Shown: positions 53,126 to 62,551 of the stretch, piece after piece
Layout of the letters: every line of letters starts with the position of its first letter
How positions within the stretch are numbered: the first letter of the stretch is position 1
NCBI GenBank assembly: GCA_035689185.1
Contig: DASSLY010000078.1
Span: 124,001 to 188,000, forward strand
Reading direction: 5' to 3'
DNA from: DASSLY01 sp035689185
GTDB taxonomy: Bacteria; Actinomycetota; Actinomycetes; Actinomycetales; Dermatophilaceae
DNA length: 64,000 nucleotides
Program-made: the position numbers and the translations under genes
Notes under the pieces: model-generated
What the model saw: the letters and a program-made list of their open reading frames with translations, nothing else
What the model was told of the DNA's origin: nothing
Databases searched by the model: none

Positions 53126-54532
53126 ATGGGCTTGCCGCTCCTCGATCCTGACCACGCCGGGGCCCGGCTGCGGGCCTTGGCCCGTCTCACCTGCGTTGCT
53201 GTCGCGGCGGCGGGCGTGGTGCTCTTCGCCGCCTGGCCGCTCGGCTGGGACCGGCTCCGCAGCGTCAACCCCGGCTGGGTGCCGGTCAAGCCCGTCACCG
53301 CTCTGACCCTGGCCGTCCTGGCCGTCGCCATCGGGCTTCTGGCCCGGGACCGCCGGCGCCGGCCCCGCCAGTGGGCCGAGCCGGTCTCCACCGGCCTGGC
53401 GCTCGCCGTGGCCCTGACCGGGCTGGTCAGCGCCTTCGAACACCTCCTCGGCGTGCCGGTCGGCTTCGAGCGGCTGCTCGACCCGGGCGAGGCCAGCGGG
53501 CCCCGTATGGCCGCCGGCACCGCCGTCAGCCTCCTGCTGGCCGGCGTCGGCGTCGCCCTCCTCGTGCGCCGCCCCCGCGGTGCCCAGGTCCTCCTCGTCG
53601 CCGCCGCCGTGCCCCCGTATGTGGCGGTCATCGGCTACGCCGCCCGCAGCGAGGACTTCTACCGCGTGGGGTCGTCGTTCGGCATGGCCGCCGAGACCGC
53701 GGTCTGCCTGGTGGTGCTCATGCTCGCCGCCCTGGCCGTCGCCCCCGACGGGACGCTGTCACGGGTGAACGCCGGGCGGGACGGGTCGGCGCTGGTGCTC
53801 AGGGTCGCCATCCCGGCCACCGTGGGCCTCCCGCCCGTCGTGGCGGCGGTGGTCACCGTGCTCGCCGACGAGGGGCTGCTGGCCGACCAGGCCCGCCTCG
53901 CCGTCACCGTCGCCGTCGTCGTCGCGACCAACTTCGCCCTCGTCCTGCACCTGGCTGCCCGCCTGCGCGTCATCGAGCGCGACCGCGACGCCTCGTGGGC
54001 CCTCGCCGAGCGCGACCCGGGCACGGGCATCGCCAACCGGCGGGCCCTCGAGCGGGCGGTCCGCGACTGGCGGCGCCAGCCGGCGTCGGCGGCCGCCGTG
54101 CTCGCCGTCGACCTCGACCACTTCAAGGAGGTCAACGACGGCTGGGGCCACCCGGCCGGCGACCGTGTCCTGGAAGCCTTCGCCCGGGCCCTGCGCGACG
54201 CCATGCGCGAGGGCGACGTGGTCGCCCGCCTCGGGGGCGACGAGTTCGTGGTGTTCCTGCCCGGAGCGGCCGCCGACCTGGCCTGGTCGGCCGGGAAGCG
54301 GGTGGTGGCGGTGGCCGCCTCCGTCGCCGGGGCATTCCCGGAGGCCCGCCGACTGGGGGCGTCGGTGGGTCTGGCCCTCGTCGGCGGCGACGAGCCGCTG
54401 GGCGAGGTGCTGGCCAGGGCCGACGCTGCGCTCTACCGGGCCAAGGCCGACGGCGGCCGCCGCGTCGTCATGTGGTCGACCCCGAACCCGGCACCGGCCG
54501 GCGCCGACCCGCCCGGCATCGCCGCGCGCTAG
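53126..54532 (+). CDS. Membrane-bound diguanylate cyclase (GGDEF)
   Basis: 468-aa protein with seven or eight membrane helices in the first 290 residues and a C-terminal GGDEF domain. The active site reads RLGGDEFVVFLPG, and the inhibitory I-site REGD sits exactly five residues before GGDEF, so both activity and feedback inhibition by c-di-GMP are expected. The membrane part may sense an unknown signal. ATG 53126 is listed; the TTG six bases later has better spacing to the ggagg site (53118-53122). It converges with trpA, overlapping by four bases. Confidence 0.92.
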   Translation: MGLPLLDPDHAGARLRALARLTCVAVAAAGVVLFAAWPLGWDRLRSVNPGWVPVKPVTALTLAVLAVAIGLLARDRRRRPRQWAEPVSTGLALAVALTGLVSAFEHLLGVPVGFERLLDPGEASGPRMAAGTAVSLLLAGVGVALLVRRPRGAQVLLVAAAVPPYVAVIGYAARSEDFYRVGSSFGMAAETAVCLVVLMLAALAVAPDGTLSRVNAGRDGSALVLRVAIPATVGLPPVVAAVVTVLADEGLLADQARLAVTVAVVVATNFALVLHLAARLRVIERDRDASWALAERDPGTGIANRRALERAVRDWRRQPASAAAVLAVDLDHFKEVNDGWGHPAGDRVLEAFARALRDAMREGDVVARLGGDEFVVFLPGAAADLAWSAGKRVVAVAASVAGAFPEARRLGASVGLALVGGDEPLGEVLARADAALYRAKADGGRRVVMWSTPNPAPAGADPPGIAAR

Positions 54533-55302
54533 TCGAGGGCGGCGCGGAAGGCGGCGACGGCGTCGCCCACCTCCTCGGGGGACGCCCCGTCGAGCACCAT
54601 GCGCATGAGGGCCGAGGCCACGATCACCCCATCGGCCTCGGCGCACGCCTCCACCGCGTGGGCCGGCGTGGACACGCCGAAACCCAGCAGCACCGGCTTG
54701 TCGGTGTGGGCCTTGAGCCGCTTGGCCAGCACGCCGGCCGACTGGGCCAGCTGCCGGCGCTCGCCGGTGGTGCCCATCACGCTGACGCCGTACACGAAGC
54801 CGTGCGACCGCTCGCAGATGCGCGCCAGGCGGTCGTCGGGGGTGACGGGCGACGCCAGCAGCACCGTCTCCACGTCCTCCGACGCGGCCGCCGCCGCCCA
54901 CGGGTCCAGCTCCTCGAGGGGCACGTCGGGGATGATGGCGCCGGCCACCCCGTTGGCGTGCAGGGCGTGGGCGAAGCGCCGGTGCCCGGCCCGGTAGACG
55001 ATGTTGTAGTAGGTCATCGCCACCAGCGGGACGGTGACACCCGCCGCCGGCAGGGCGTCGAGGACGCCGGTGGGGGTGGCCCCGCCGCCGAGCGCCGCCT
55101 GCGACGCCTGCTGGATGGTGGGGCCGTCCATGACCGGGTCCGAGAAGGGAATGCCGATCTCGACGGCGTCGGCGCCGGCCGCCACCATGGCGGCCAGGAC
55201 CTCGGTCCAGCGGGGCCCCAGGCCACCGGTGACGTAGGGCACCAGCAGCTTGGCGCCGGCGTTTCTGCGGGCCCTGAGGTGGGCCTCCAGCCGCCCCGTC
55301 AC
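54529..55302 (-). CDS. trpA: Tryptophan synthase alpha chain
   Basis: 257-aa alpha subunit, cleaving indole-3-glycerol phosphate to indole and glyceraldehyde-3-phosphate. The catalytic Glu and Asp are in VEIGIPFSDPVMDGP; other motifs are GIIPDVPLEE-like GAIIPDVPLEELDP and LLASPVTPDDRL. GTG start overlapping the trpB stop by four bases. Last gene of the trpC-F-B-A operon. Confidence 0.95.
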   Translation of the reverse strand: MTGRLEAHLRARRNAGAKLLVPYVTGGLGPRWTEVLAAMVAAGADAVEIGIPFSDPVMDGPTIQQASQAALGGGATPTGVLDALPAAGVTVPLVAMTYYNIVYRAGHRRFAHALHANGVAGAIIPDVPLEELDPWAAAAASEDVETVLLASPVTPDDRLARICERSHGFVYGVSVMGTTGERRQLAQSAGVLAKRLKAHTDKPVLLGFGVSTPAHAVEACAEADGVIVASALMRMVLDGASPEEVGDAVAAFRAALD

Positions 55303-56477
55303 AGGGCGTTTCCGAGGAGGCGCATGACGTGCTCGGCGTCCTTGTCGCCCCGGCCCGACATGGTGACGAGCACGGTGGAGCCGGCCGGCAGCTCGGGGGT
55401 GCCGGCGGCCCGGGCCACCCAGGCCACGGCGTGGGCCGGCTCGAGGGCCGGGATGATGCCCTCGGTGGTGGCCAGCAGCCGCAGGGCGTCCAGCACCTCC
55501 TCGTCGGTGGCCGGCACGTACCGGGCCCGGCCGACGTCGGCCAGGTGGGCGTGCTCGGGGCCGACGCCGGGGTAGTCGAGGCCGGCGGACACCGAGTGGG
55601 CCTCCAGCACCTGGCCGTGCTCGTCCTGGAGCAGCTCGGACAGGGAGCCGTGCACGACCCCCGGGATGCCCCGGCCGATGGCGGCGCCGCCGGCCGGCTC
55701 GACCCCCACCAGCTTGGCGGCGGTGTCGACGAAGCCGGCGAAGGTGCCCGCCGCGTTGGACCCGCCGCCCACGCAGGCCACCACGTAGTCCGGGTCGCCG
55801 CCGCCGAGGACGGCCCGGCACTGGCCGCGCGCCTCCTCGCCGATGACCCGCTGCAGCTCCCGGATCATCCACGGGTAGGGGTGGGGGCCGGTGACGGACC
55901 CGAGGCAGTAGTGGGTGGACTCCACAGACGCGACCCAGTCCCGCAGGGCCTCGTTGATCGCGTCTTTCAGCGTGCGGCTCCCCGAGCCCACCGGCCGGAC
56001 CTCGGCTCCCAGCAGCTTCATGCGGAACACGTTGAGGGCCTGGCGCTCGACGTCGACCTCGCCCATGTACACCACGCACTCGAAGCCGAACATGGCGGCC
56101 GCCGTGGCGGTGGCCACGCCGTGCTGGCCGGCCCCCGTCTCGGCGATGACGCGGGTCTTGCCCATGCGGCGGGTGAGCAGGGCCTGGCCCACCACGTTGT
56201 TGAACTTGTGCGAACCGGTGTGGTTCAGGTCCTCCCGCTTGAGCAGGAGGCGCACGCCGAGCCGCTCGGAGAGCCGCCGGCACTCGGTGACGGGGGTGGG
56301 CCGGCCGTTGGCCCGGAGGATGCCGAGGTACTCGTCGTGGAAGGCCGGATCGGCCCAGGCGCCCCGGAAGGCGCCCTCCAGCTCCTCGCAGGCCGGCACC
56401 AGCGCCTCCGGCAGGAACCGCCCGCCGAAGCGGCCGAAGCGGCCGCCGGCGTCCGGCTCGCGCATCAGGGCTGTCAT
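55299..56477 (-). CDS. trpB: Tryptophan synthase beta chain
   Basis: 392-aa PLP enzyme making tryptophan from indole and serine. PLP lysine in HTGSHKFNN; phosphate-binding ACVGGGSNAAG; other motifs AETGAGQHGVATATAAA and LEPAHA. ATG start overlaps the trpF stop (ATGA). Normal length and TrpB1-type rather than TrpB2. Forms a complex with TrpA for indole channelling. Confidence 0.96.
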   Translation of the reverse strand: MTALMREPDAGGRFGRFGGRFLPEALVPACEELEGAFRGAWADPAFHDEYLGILRANGRPTPVTECRRLSERLGVRLLLKREDLNHTGSHKFNNVVGQALLTRRMGKTRVIAETGAGQHGVATATAAAMFGFECVVYMGEVDVERQALNVFRMKLLGAEVRPVGSGSRTLKDAINEALRDWVASVESTHYCLGSVTGPHPYPWMIRELQRVIGEEARGQCRAVLGGGDPDYVVACVGGGSNAAGTFAGFVDTAAKLVGVEPAGGAAIGRGIPGVVHGSLSELLQDEHGQVLEAHSVSAGLDYPGVGPEHAHLADVGRARYVPATDEEVLDALRLLATTEGIIPALEPAHAVAWVARAAGTPELPAGSTVLVTMSGRGDKDAEHVMRLLGNAL

Positions 56478-57127
56478 TCGGCCTCCCAGTCGAAGGGGCC
56501 GTCGCCGGCGCTGTGGTACTCGCGGGGTGCAGCCTTCCGGGCGGCGGCCACGAACGCCCGCAGCTTCACCGGGTCCTTGTGGCCCGGCGACGACTCGACG
56601 CCGGTGCACACGTCGACCCCCCACGGGTGGGCCTGGGCGACGGCCTCGCCCACGTTGGCGGGGGTGAGGCCGCCGGCCAGCAGCAGCCGCGACCCCGGCG
56701 GCACGCCGTCGACCAGCCGCCAGTCGAAGACCTGGCCGGATCCCGGCGACGGGGCGTCCAGCATGAGGATCTGGGCGCCGTACTCGCCGGCGCGGGCGAT
56801 GGCGCCGCTGCCGGCGGGGAAGGCGTTGATCACGGTGGGGACCCGCTCGACCACCCACCGGACCTGCTCGGGCGTCTCGTGCCCGTGCAGCTGGGCGACC
56901 TTCAGGCCGATGCCGTTGACCGTCTTCACCACCTGCTCGGGCGCCGCATCACGGAAGACCCCCACGGTGACGACCTCGGGGGGCAGGCGGTGGACCACGT
57001 TGCGCACGAGGGCGGCCGACACCTGCCGGGGGGACGGGGCGAAGATGAAGCCCACGGCGTCGGCCCCCATGGCCACCGCCAGCAGGGCGTCCTCCTCGCT
57101 CGTGGTGCCGCACACCTTCACGAACAC
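56474..57127 (-). CDS. trpF: Phosphoribosylanthranilate isomerase
   Basis: 217-aa TIM barrel isomerase converting phosphoribosylanthranilate to CdRP. Catalytic Cys in VFVKVCGTT and Asp in ILMLDAPSPGSG, with LLLAGGLTPANV and VDVCTGVESSPGHKD at the end. GTG 57127 gives the usual N-terminus; GTG 57121 overlapping the trpC stop (GTGA) is an alternative that favours coupling. Its presence with trpC as separate genes shows no TrpC-F fusion. Confidence 0.93.
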   Translation of the reverse strand: MFVKVCGTTSEEDALLAVAMGADAVGFIFAPSPRQVSAALVRNVVHRLPPEVVTVGVFRDAAPEQVVKTVNGIGLKVAQLHGHETPEQVRWVVERVPTVINAFPAGSGAIARAGEYGAQILMLDAPSPGSGQVFDWRLVDGVPPGSRLLLAGGLTPANVGEAVAQAHPWGVDVCTGVESSPGHKDPVKLRAFVAAARKAAPREYHSAGDGPFDWEAE

Positions 57128-57903
57128 GCGGCCACCGATCGCAGGACCCGGACCGCCTCGCCGGGGTCGGGGCTGGTGACGAGCGACTCCCCCACCAGCA
57201 CGGCGTGGTAGCCGGCGCCGGCCAGGCGGGCGGCGTCGGCCGGGCCGGAGACGCCCGACTCCGCCACGCGGACCATCCCTGCGGGCATGGCCCGGGCCAC
57301 CCGCACGGCCCGTTCGGTGTCGACGCGGAACGTGACGAGGTCCCGCTGGTTGACCCCGACGAGGGTGGCGCCGGCCGCCAGGGCCCGCTCCAGCTCGCCC
57401 TCGTCGTGCACCTCCACCAGGGCGTCGAGCCCGATCTCGCCGGCCAGCGAGTGGAAGGCCCGCAGCTCGGCGTCGTCGAGGGCGGCGACGATCAGGAGGA
57501 CGGCGTCGGCGCCCATGATGCGGGCGTCGCACACGTCGGCCTCGCACACGGTGAAGTCCTTGCGCAGCAACGGAATCTTGACCGCCGCCCGTGCCGCCGC
57601 CAGGTCGGCCGCCGACCCGCCGAAGAAGCGCTCGTCGGTGAGCACCGACAGGCAGGCGGCCCCGCCGGCGGCGTAGGCGCCGGCCAGTGTGGCGGGGTCG
57701 AGGTGGGGCGCCAGGTCGCCCTTGGACGGGGAGCGCCGCTTGACCTCGGCGATCACCGACAGGCCCTCGCCGGCGAGGGCGGAGGCGAAGGACCGGGCCG
57801 GGCCGGCGTCGCGCGCCTGCTCCACCAGCCGGTCGACGGGCCGGCTGTCGGCGCGGGCGGCCGAGCGGTGGGCGTCGAGGATCGTGTCGAGGTAGGTGGC
57901 CAC
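57118..57903 (-). CDS. trpC: Indole-3-glycerol phosphate synthase
   Basis: 261-aa TIM barrel enzyme closing the indole ring. Catalytic lysines are in VIAEVKRRSPSKGDL and LLRKDF, with GVNQRDLVTFRVD and VRVAESGVSGPADA. The GTG 57903 start (VATYLDTILDAHR) matches relatives; the frame is open further upstream but not conserved. Possible -10 TACGCT nine bases upstream. First gene of trpC-F-B-A; trpD is not between them. Confidence 0.94.
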   Translation of the reverse strand: MATYLDTILDAHRSAARADSRPVDRLVEQARDAGPARSFASALAGEGLSVIAEVKRRSPSKGDLAPHLDPATLAGAYAAGGAACLSVLTDERFFGGSAADLAAARAAVKIPLLRKDFTVCEADVCDARIMGADAVLLIVAALDDAELRAFHSLAGEIGLDALVEVHDEGELERALAAGATLVGVNQRDLVTFRVDTERAVRVARAMPAGMVRVAESGVSGPADAARLAGAGYHAVLVGESLVTSPDPGEAVRVLRSVAACS

Positions 57904-57983
57904 GGCGGCGTCAGCGTACCGGCGCCCGCCCCGGCCCCTGTCGGAATCACACATCCCTCACAACCAGGTGCCACGCTTCCACC

Positions 57984-58667
57984 GTGCAGGCCGACCAGGG
58001 CACCATCGTGGTCGTCGAGGACGACCCCAACATCGCCGACCTCGTCGACCTCTACCTGCGCCGGGAGGGGTTCCGGGTCCTCCAGGCGGGCGACGGCGAG
58101 CGGGGCCTCGAGCTCGTCGGGCGGGAGCGCCCGCGCCTGGTGGTCCTCGACGTGGGCCTGCCGGGCGCCGTCGACGGCCTCGAGGTGTGCCGGCGGCTGC
58201 GCGGCGCCCCGGGCCAGGCGGTCCCCGTGGTGATGCTCACCGCCCGCGACGGCGAGGTCGACCGCATCGTCGGCCTGGAGCTGGGCGCCGACGACTACAT
58301 CACCAAGCCGTTCTCCCCTCGCGAGCTGGTGGCGAGGGTGAAGGCGGTGCTGCGGCGCACCGACGGCCCCCGCCCGGCCCCCCAGGTGCTGGTGGCCGGC
58401 GGGGTGGCCATCGACACGGGCCGGCGGGAGGCGACGGTGGACGGCACCGTGGTCCCGCTGGCCACCCGCGAGTTCGACCTCCTGCGGTACCTGGCCGAGC
58501 ACCGGGGCCTGGCCCTCAGCCGCCGCCAGCTGCTCGACGGCGTGTGGGGCCAGGACTACTTCGGCGACGACCGCACGGTCGACGTCCACGTCCGCCAGCT
58601 GCGCAAGAAGCTGGGCGACGCCCTCCCCCTCGCCACCGTCTGGGGCGTCGGCTACCGGCTGGGTTGA
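57984..58667 (+). CDS. OmpR/PhoB-family response regulator
   Basis: 227-aa response regulator. Receiver domain: acidic pair VVVEDDPN, phospho-acceptor Asp in VVLDVGLPG, switch Thr in VVMLTARDGE and Lys in DDYITKPFSPREL. The C-terminal winged helix ends RTVDVHVRQLRKKLGD and VWGVGYRLG. GTG start. It overlaps the downstream histidine kinase start by one base, forming a two-component system diverging from trp genes. Signal and regulon unknown. Confidence 0.94.
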   Translation: MQADQGTIVVVEDDPNIADLVDLYLRREGFRVLQAGDGERGLELVGRERPRLVVLDVGLPGAVDGLEVCRRLRGAPGQAVPVVMLTARDGEVDRIVGLELGADDYITKPFSPRELVARVKAVLRRTDGPRPAPQVLVAGGVAIDTGRREATVDGTVVPLATREFDLLRYLAEHRGLALSRRQLLDGVWGQDYFGDDRTVDVHVRQLRKKLGDALPLATVWGVGYRLG

Positions 58668-60028
58668 TGCGCCGGCGCCTCACGCTCACCATCGTCGGCC
58701 TGGTGGCGGCCGCCCTGGTCGTCACCGGCCTCGGCACCCTGGCCCTGGCCCACGCCGCCGCCCGGCGGGCGACCGTGAACGACCTGCAGGAGCAGGCGGT
58801 CACCCTGTCGACGGCGGTGGAGGGCCTCCAGCAGAAGGCGGTGCTGGCCGCCATGGTGCGGGCGCTGCGGCTGGAGGGCGCCGGCATCGTCGCCGTGCCG
58901 ACCGATACCACCACGCTGGCCGGGCGCCTGGCCGCCCGGCGGGCCGCCCTGGCCGCCACCGGCCCGGTGGGCGGGGTGACGCTCAGCCCCTCGGAGCTCG
59001 ACGCCCTGCGGACCGGGACCCCCGTCGTGTCCGGCTGGCGCGGCGGCGTCGCCTACGCCGCCGCGCCGGTGGCGCGGGCGGGGACACCCGTCAGCCTCGC
59101 TGTCGTCCTCACCCGCCGGCAGGCGTCGGGATTCGGCGTCGCCCTCCCCTGGTTCCTGGTCTCGGCCGGCGCCGCCCTGGCCGTGGCCGCGGCGGCGGCC
59201 GACCGGCTCTCCCGCCGCTTCGCCCGGCCGGTGTCCGACGCGGCGGATGCCGCCCGGCGCATCGCCGGCGGGGACCTGGCCGTGCGAGTGACGGCGCCGG
59301 CTGCCGAGGAGGAGCTGGCCCGGCTGGCGTCGTCGATCAACACCATGGCGGCCGAGCTGGAGCGGGCCCGCGGCCTCCAGCGCCAGTTCCTGCTGTCGGT
59401 GTCGCACGAGCTGCGCACGCCGCTCACGTCGGTGCGCGGCTTCGCCGAGGCCATCGCCGACGGGGCCGCCCCGGACACCCGGCGGGCGGCCGAGGTCATC
59501 GGGGCCGAGGCCCGCCGCCTGGAGCGGCTGGTGGGCGACCTGCTCGACCTGGCCAAGCTCGACGCCCGGGCCTTCTCGCTGCACCTCGAGGCGGTCGACG
59601 TGGGCGAGGTGGTCACCCGGACGACCGAGGGCTTCCGCCCGGCGGCCGCGTCCGCCGGCCTGTCGCTGGAGGTGGACGGCGCCGGCGGCCTCGTGGCGTC
59701 GGCCGACCCGGAGCGGCTGGCCCAGATCGTGGCCAACCTGGTGGAGAACGCCCTGAAGTTCGCCACCGCCACCATCACCGTGTCGGCCACCGCCGGCGAG
59801 GGCGGCGTGGTCGTCGCCGTCACCGACGACGGGCCGGGCATGGACGCCGAGGACCTCCCCCACGTGTTCGACCGCCTCTACCAGACCCGCCGGCCGGTGG
59901 CCCGCCAGGCCGGCTCCGGGCTCGGCCTCGCCATCGTGGCCGAGCTGGCGGCGGCCATGGGCGCCCGGGTGGAGGCCCGCTCCCGGCCGGGGGCGACCCG
60001 GATGGAGGTCCGCCTACCCGCCGGCTGA
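58667..60028 (+). CDS. Membrane sensor histidine kinase
   Basis: 453-aa kinase, partner of the adjacent response regulator. Two membrane helices (VGLVAAALVVTGLGTLALA and LPWFLVSAGAALAVAAAA) flank an external domain of about 120 residues. HAMP domain (FARPVSDAADAARRIAGGDL), HisKA with SVSHELRTPLTSVRGFAE, N box NLVENALKFA, DDGPGM and GSGLGLAIVAELA. The ATG overlaps the regulator's TGA. All catalytic boxes are present. Confidence 0.93.
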   Translation: MRRRLTLTIVGLVAAALVVTGLGTLALAHAAARRATVNDLQEQAVTLSTAVEGLQQKAVLAAMVRALRLEGAGIVAVPTDTTTLAGRLAARRAALAATGPVGGVTLSPSELDALRTGTPVVSGWRGGVAYAAAPVARAGTPVSLAVVLTRRQASGFGVALPWFLVSAGAALAVAAAAADRLSRRFARPVSDAADAARRIAGGDLAVRVTAPAAEEELARLASSINTMAAELERARGLQRQFLLSVSHELRTPLTSVRGFAEAIADGAAPDTRRAAEVIGAEARRLERLVGDLLDLAKLDARAFSLHLEAVDVGEVVTRTTEGFRPAAASAGLSLEVDGAGGLVASADPERLAQIVANLVENALKFATATITVSATAGEGGVVVAVTDDGPGMDAEDLPHVFDRLYQTRRPVARQAGSGLGLAIVAELAAAMGARVEARSRPGATRMEVRLPAG

Positions 60029-60337
60029 CTCCCTTCCCCCGCACGCGGGAGGCGTCACTGTGCCGCGCAGTTCCGTCTCGTCGGGTCGTCGACATTGATG
60101 ACTTGCCGCTCTGCGCTCGCCCCACCCCGCTTGGCTGAGCGCCTCCGTGACACGTGGCGAGGTCGGGGCTCGAGCGGCGAGGTCATGGAGGTGGTCGGTC
60201 AGCGCTTCGGCCGCTTCGGTGGCCCTTCCGGCGGCGGCGGTCCAGGCGTCATTCATCGCAGTGGCGACAGGCACCCACTGGTCGATGATGCGGGCGCTTG
60301 CACCTGCCCCGTTCGAGCCGGTCGACGAGATCGACAT
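60014..60337 (-). CDS. Possible small helical protein
   Basis: 107-aa frame with a coherent amphipathic region (ARIIDQWVPVATAMNDAWTA, AAEALTDHLHDLAARAPTSP, RVTEALSQAGWGERRA) and an unstructured tail. It has an ATG at 60337 but no clear ribosome binding site, and it overlaps the kinase gene end by 15 bp. The helical pattern looks like real coding sequence rather than a shadow; the opposite strand frames are Arg-rich. Function unknown. Confidence 0.4.
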   Translation of the reverse strand: MSISSTGSNGAGASARIIDQWVPVATAMNDAWTAAAGRATEAAEALTDHLHDLAARAPTSPRVTEALSQAGWGERRAASHQCRRPDETELRGTVTPPACGGRESAGG

Positions 60338-60366
60338 CGTCCACGTGGAACTCGTGCCGTTCGCCG

Positions 60367-60645
60367 CTAGGGGCGGGCTCTGGCGGGAAGGAAGAGGATC
60401 TGCCGCCGGGGAACGGCGGGCGCGAGGGCGAGGGCAAAAGCGATGAGCAGGACGCTGCTCACGAAGTCGGCCGCCGTCTCGCGAAGGGCGATCGGCGTCA
60501 CCAGACCGAGCAGCAGGACCGAACGGAACAGCCACAGCTGGCGCTCGCCCAGCGGTCCCTGCCACCGCGCCCAACGGCGGGCCATCGACGGTGGGACGCC
60601 GTCCACGCGCAGCCACCAGGGCCGCCGGCCGCCCTCCCGCTCCAC
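60367..60645 (-). CDS. Small membrane protein, unknown function
   Basis: 92-aa protein with a basic N-terminus (REGGRRPWWLRVDG), two predicted membrane helices (WLFRSVLLLGLVTPIALRET, DFVSSVLLIAFALALAPAV) and a basic tail. GTG 60645 is preceded by a TACCCT box 6 nt upstream, supporting the start. No family recognised. Confidence 0.6.
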   Translation of the reverse strand: MEREGGRRPWWLRVDGVPPSMARRWARWQGPLGERQLWLFRSVLLLGLVTPIALRETAADFVSSVLLIAFALALAPAVPRRQILFLPARARP

Positions 60646-60651
60646 GGCTCC

Positions 60652-60657
60652 AGGGTA
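60652..60657 (-). promoter_or_regulatory. -10 box TACCCT of a leaderless-type gene
   Basis: On the minus strand TACCCT lies 6 nt before the GTG at 60645, the same layout as at 4825 and other sites in this window. Confidence 0.45.
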
Positions 60658-60671
60658 CCGAGACGCGGGGC

Positions 60672-61658
60672 TCAGGGCTTCTTGGTCGTCGGCGGACCAC
60701 CCGGGCGGGTGGTGGTCGTGGTGGTGAAGACGGTGGGCCGGGTGGTGGTCGTCGTGATGCCGGGCCTGGTGGTCGTCGTCGTCGCTCCCGGCTTGGTGGT
60801 GGTGGTGGTGGTGGTCGGCACGCCCGGGACCGTGGGCGCCGGCGCCAGCGTCGTGGTGGTGGTGGGCGGCGGGAGGCACCCGGGGAGCGAGAGCTGGAAC
60901 GGCTCGACGGCGTTCACCACCAGCCGCAGGGGCTGCTGGCCGGCACCCCGGCACACGACGTCCCACTTGGCCCGGCCGGTGCTGTCGGTGAGGGTGGGGT
61001 TGAGCCCGCCGACCCCCCACCCGGTGCCGCCCTGGAGCTCGACCGCCGCGCCCACCAGCGGCGGGCCCTGGATCGTGCCGTCGGCGTTCACCGTACGGGA
61101 GGTGACCTGCACCACGACGCTGGCCAGGACGCCGGCGACCGGCGGGTTGGGCGCCACCGCGATCTGGGGGGTGGTGCCGTAGACCCGCGCCATCTGGAGG
61201 GGCACGGCCAACGTGTCGGCGGCGCCGAGGAAGATGTTGGCCGCCTGGAGCGTGGCCAGGTCGGGCGGCCGCCAGGCCCGGACCCGGTAGGCGCCACCCA
61301 GGATGCCGGCGGCCGACCAGGTGCCGTCGTCGGCGGTGGGGACGTCGACGTGGGCGGTGGCCTTGCCGACCATGCGCTCAACCCGCACCGTGGTTCCTCC
61401 TGCCGGCGCGCCGTCGGGCCCGGTCACAGTCCCGTTCAGGGTCGCGGCGCCGGGCCCCATGGCCAGCGTGGTGGACGTGGTGCGGCCGGCGGGGGCCACG
61501 GGAAGGGCGACACCCGTGTAGTCCGGCGGGGCGCTGGTCGAGGGATGGGGAGCGGTGGACGGCGGCGGCGGCAGCGAGCTGATGGACGCCGACGCCGTGC
61601 ACCCCGCCACCAGGAAGCCGGCGGCCAGGCCGGCGACCGCCCGGGCCCAACCGCGCAC
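60672..61658 (-). CDS. Lipoprotein with carboxypeptidase-regulatory-like domain and Thr-rich tail
   Basis: 328-aa lipoprotein. Lipobox LVAGC near residue 19, a Pro/Ser/Thr-rich spacer, a carboxypeptidase-regulatory-like beta domain (GTVTGPDGAPAGGTTVRVER) and a second beta domain (PNPPVAGVLASVVVQVTSRT), then a long Thr-rich C-terminus (GVPTTTTTTTKPGATTTTTR) that may be glycosylated. The GTG start overlaps the stop of the ygfZ-like gene by one base (TAGTG), so translation is coupled. Extracellular; function unknown. Confidence 0.82.
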   Translation of the reverse strand: MRGWARAVAGLAAGFLVAGCTASASISSLPPPPSTAPHPSTSAPPDYTGVALPVAPAGRTTSTTLAMGPGAATLNGTVTGPDGAPAGGTTVRVERMVGKATAHVDVPTADDGTWSAAGILGGAYRVRAWRPPDLATLQAANIFLGAADTLAVPLQMARVYGTTPQIAVAPNPPVAGVLASVVVQVTSRTVNADGTIQGPPLVGAAVELQGGTGWGVGGLNPTLTDSTGRAKWDVVCRGAGQQPLRLVVNAVEPFQLSLPGCLPPPTTTTTLAPAPTVPGVPTTTTTTTKPGATTTTTRPGITTTTTRPTVFTTTTTTRPGGPPTTKKP

Positions 61659-62545
61659 TACTGCACCAGCGGCAGGAGGGCGACGCGGGCGGGTGCCGCG
61701 CCACCGTCCCAGCGCACCTCGGCGTCGGCCGGCGGCTCGACGTCGCGACCCACGTAGGCCAGGGCCACGGCGCCGTCGCCTTCGCCTGCGGCGGCGACCG
61801 ACGTGAGCCTTCCCACCTCCTTGCCGCCCACGACGACGGTGGCGCCGGCCGGCACCCGGGCCCCGTGCACGACGACGCCGCGGAGGTGCCGGGGCACGTT
61901 GCCGCCCCGAGAGTCGATGCGGGCCACCAGTTCCTGGCCGGTGTAGCAGCCCTTGGTGAAGCTCACCGTGCGGGCGACCACGCCCGCCTCGGCGGGGATG
62001 GTGCGCTCGGTGAGCTCGGCGCCCATCAGGGGGACGCCGGCCTCGATCCGCACCGTTTGCCACGCCTCCAGCCCGCACCGCCGCACGCCCTCGCCGACGG
62101 CGGGTTCCTCGCCCACCACGTCGACGCCGGGCAGGCCCGGCCAGTCGGCCGGGAGCAGGCGTCCCTCGGCTCCCTCGGCCGCCTGGACGGCCTTCGGGCC
62201 CCGCAGGGCCAGGCACCGCCAGGCCAGCGGCTCGATGTCGGCCTTGACGCGGATCTTGAAGCGCCGCAGCCGTTCCAGCACCGCTTCGCCGAACCCCCCG
62301 TCCACGTCGACGACCAGTTCGTCGGCACCGATGCGGGTGACCCGCAGGAGGGCGTCGACCTTGCCCTGGGGTTGCAGGAGCAGCGAGTCGGCCGAGGCGC
62401 CGCCGGGCAGAGCGGCGACGTCCTGGCTCAGCTGGCCCTGGAGCCATTTCACGGCGTCGGGGCCGGCGACCCGCAGGAAGTCCCGCGGCAGCTCGACGAC
62501 GCCGGCGTCGTCGCGCAGGGCCCGGTAGTCGGCGGCGTGCTCCAC
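61658..62545 (-). CDS. ygfZ: YgfZ/GcvT-like folate-binding protein
   Basis: 295-aa protein of the YgfZ family, related to the T protein but involved in iron-sulfur enzyme maturation. The signature KGCYTGQE is intact (TVSFTKGCYTGQELVARIDS), and the N-terminus carries DFLRVAGPDAVKWLQGQLSQ. The GTG start has GACAAT 6 nt upstream. It diverges from yqgE by 53 bp. Confidence 0.93.
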   Translation of the reverse strand: MEHAADYRALRDDAGVVELPRDFLRVAGPDAVKWLQGQLSQDVAALPGGASADSLLLQPQGKVDALLRVTRIGADELVVDVDGGFGEAVLERLRRFKIRVKADIEPLAWRCLALRGPKAVQAAEGAEGRLLPADWPGLPGVDVVGEEPAVGEGVRRCGLEAWQTVRIEAGVPLMGAELTERTIPAEAGVVARTVSFTKGCYTGQELVARIDSRGGNVPRHLRGVVVHGARVPAGATVVVGGKEVGRLTSVAAAGEGDGAVALAYVGRDVEPPADAEVRWDGGAAPARVALLPLVQ

Positions 62546-62551
62546 CCCGGC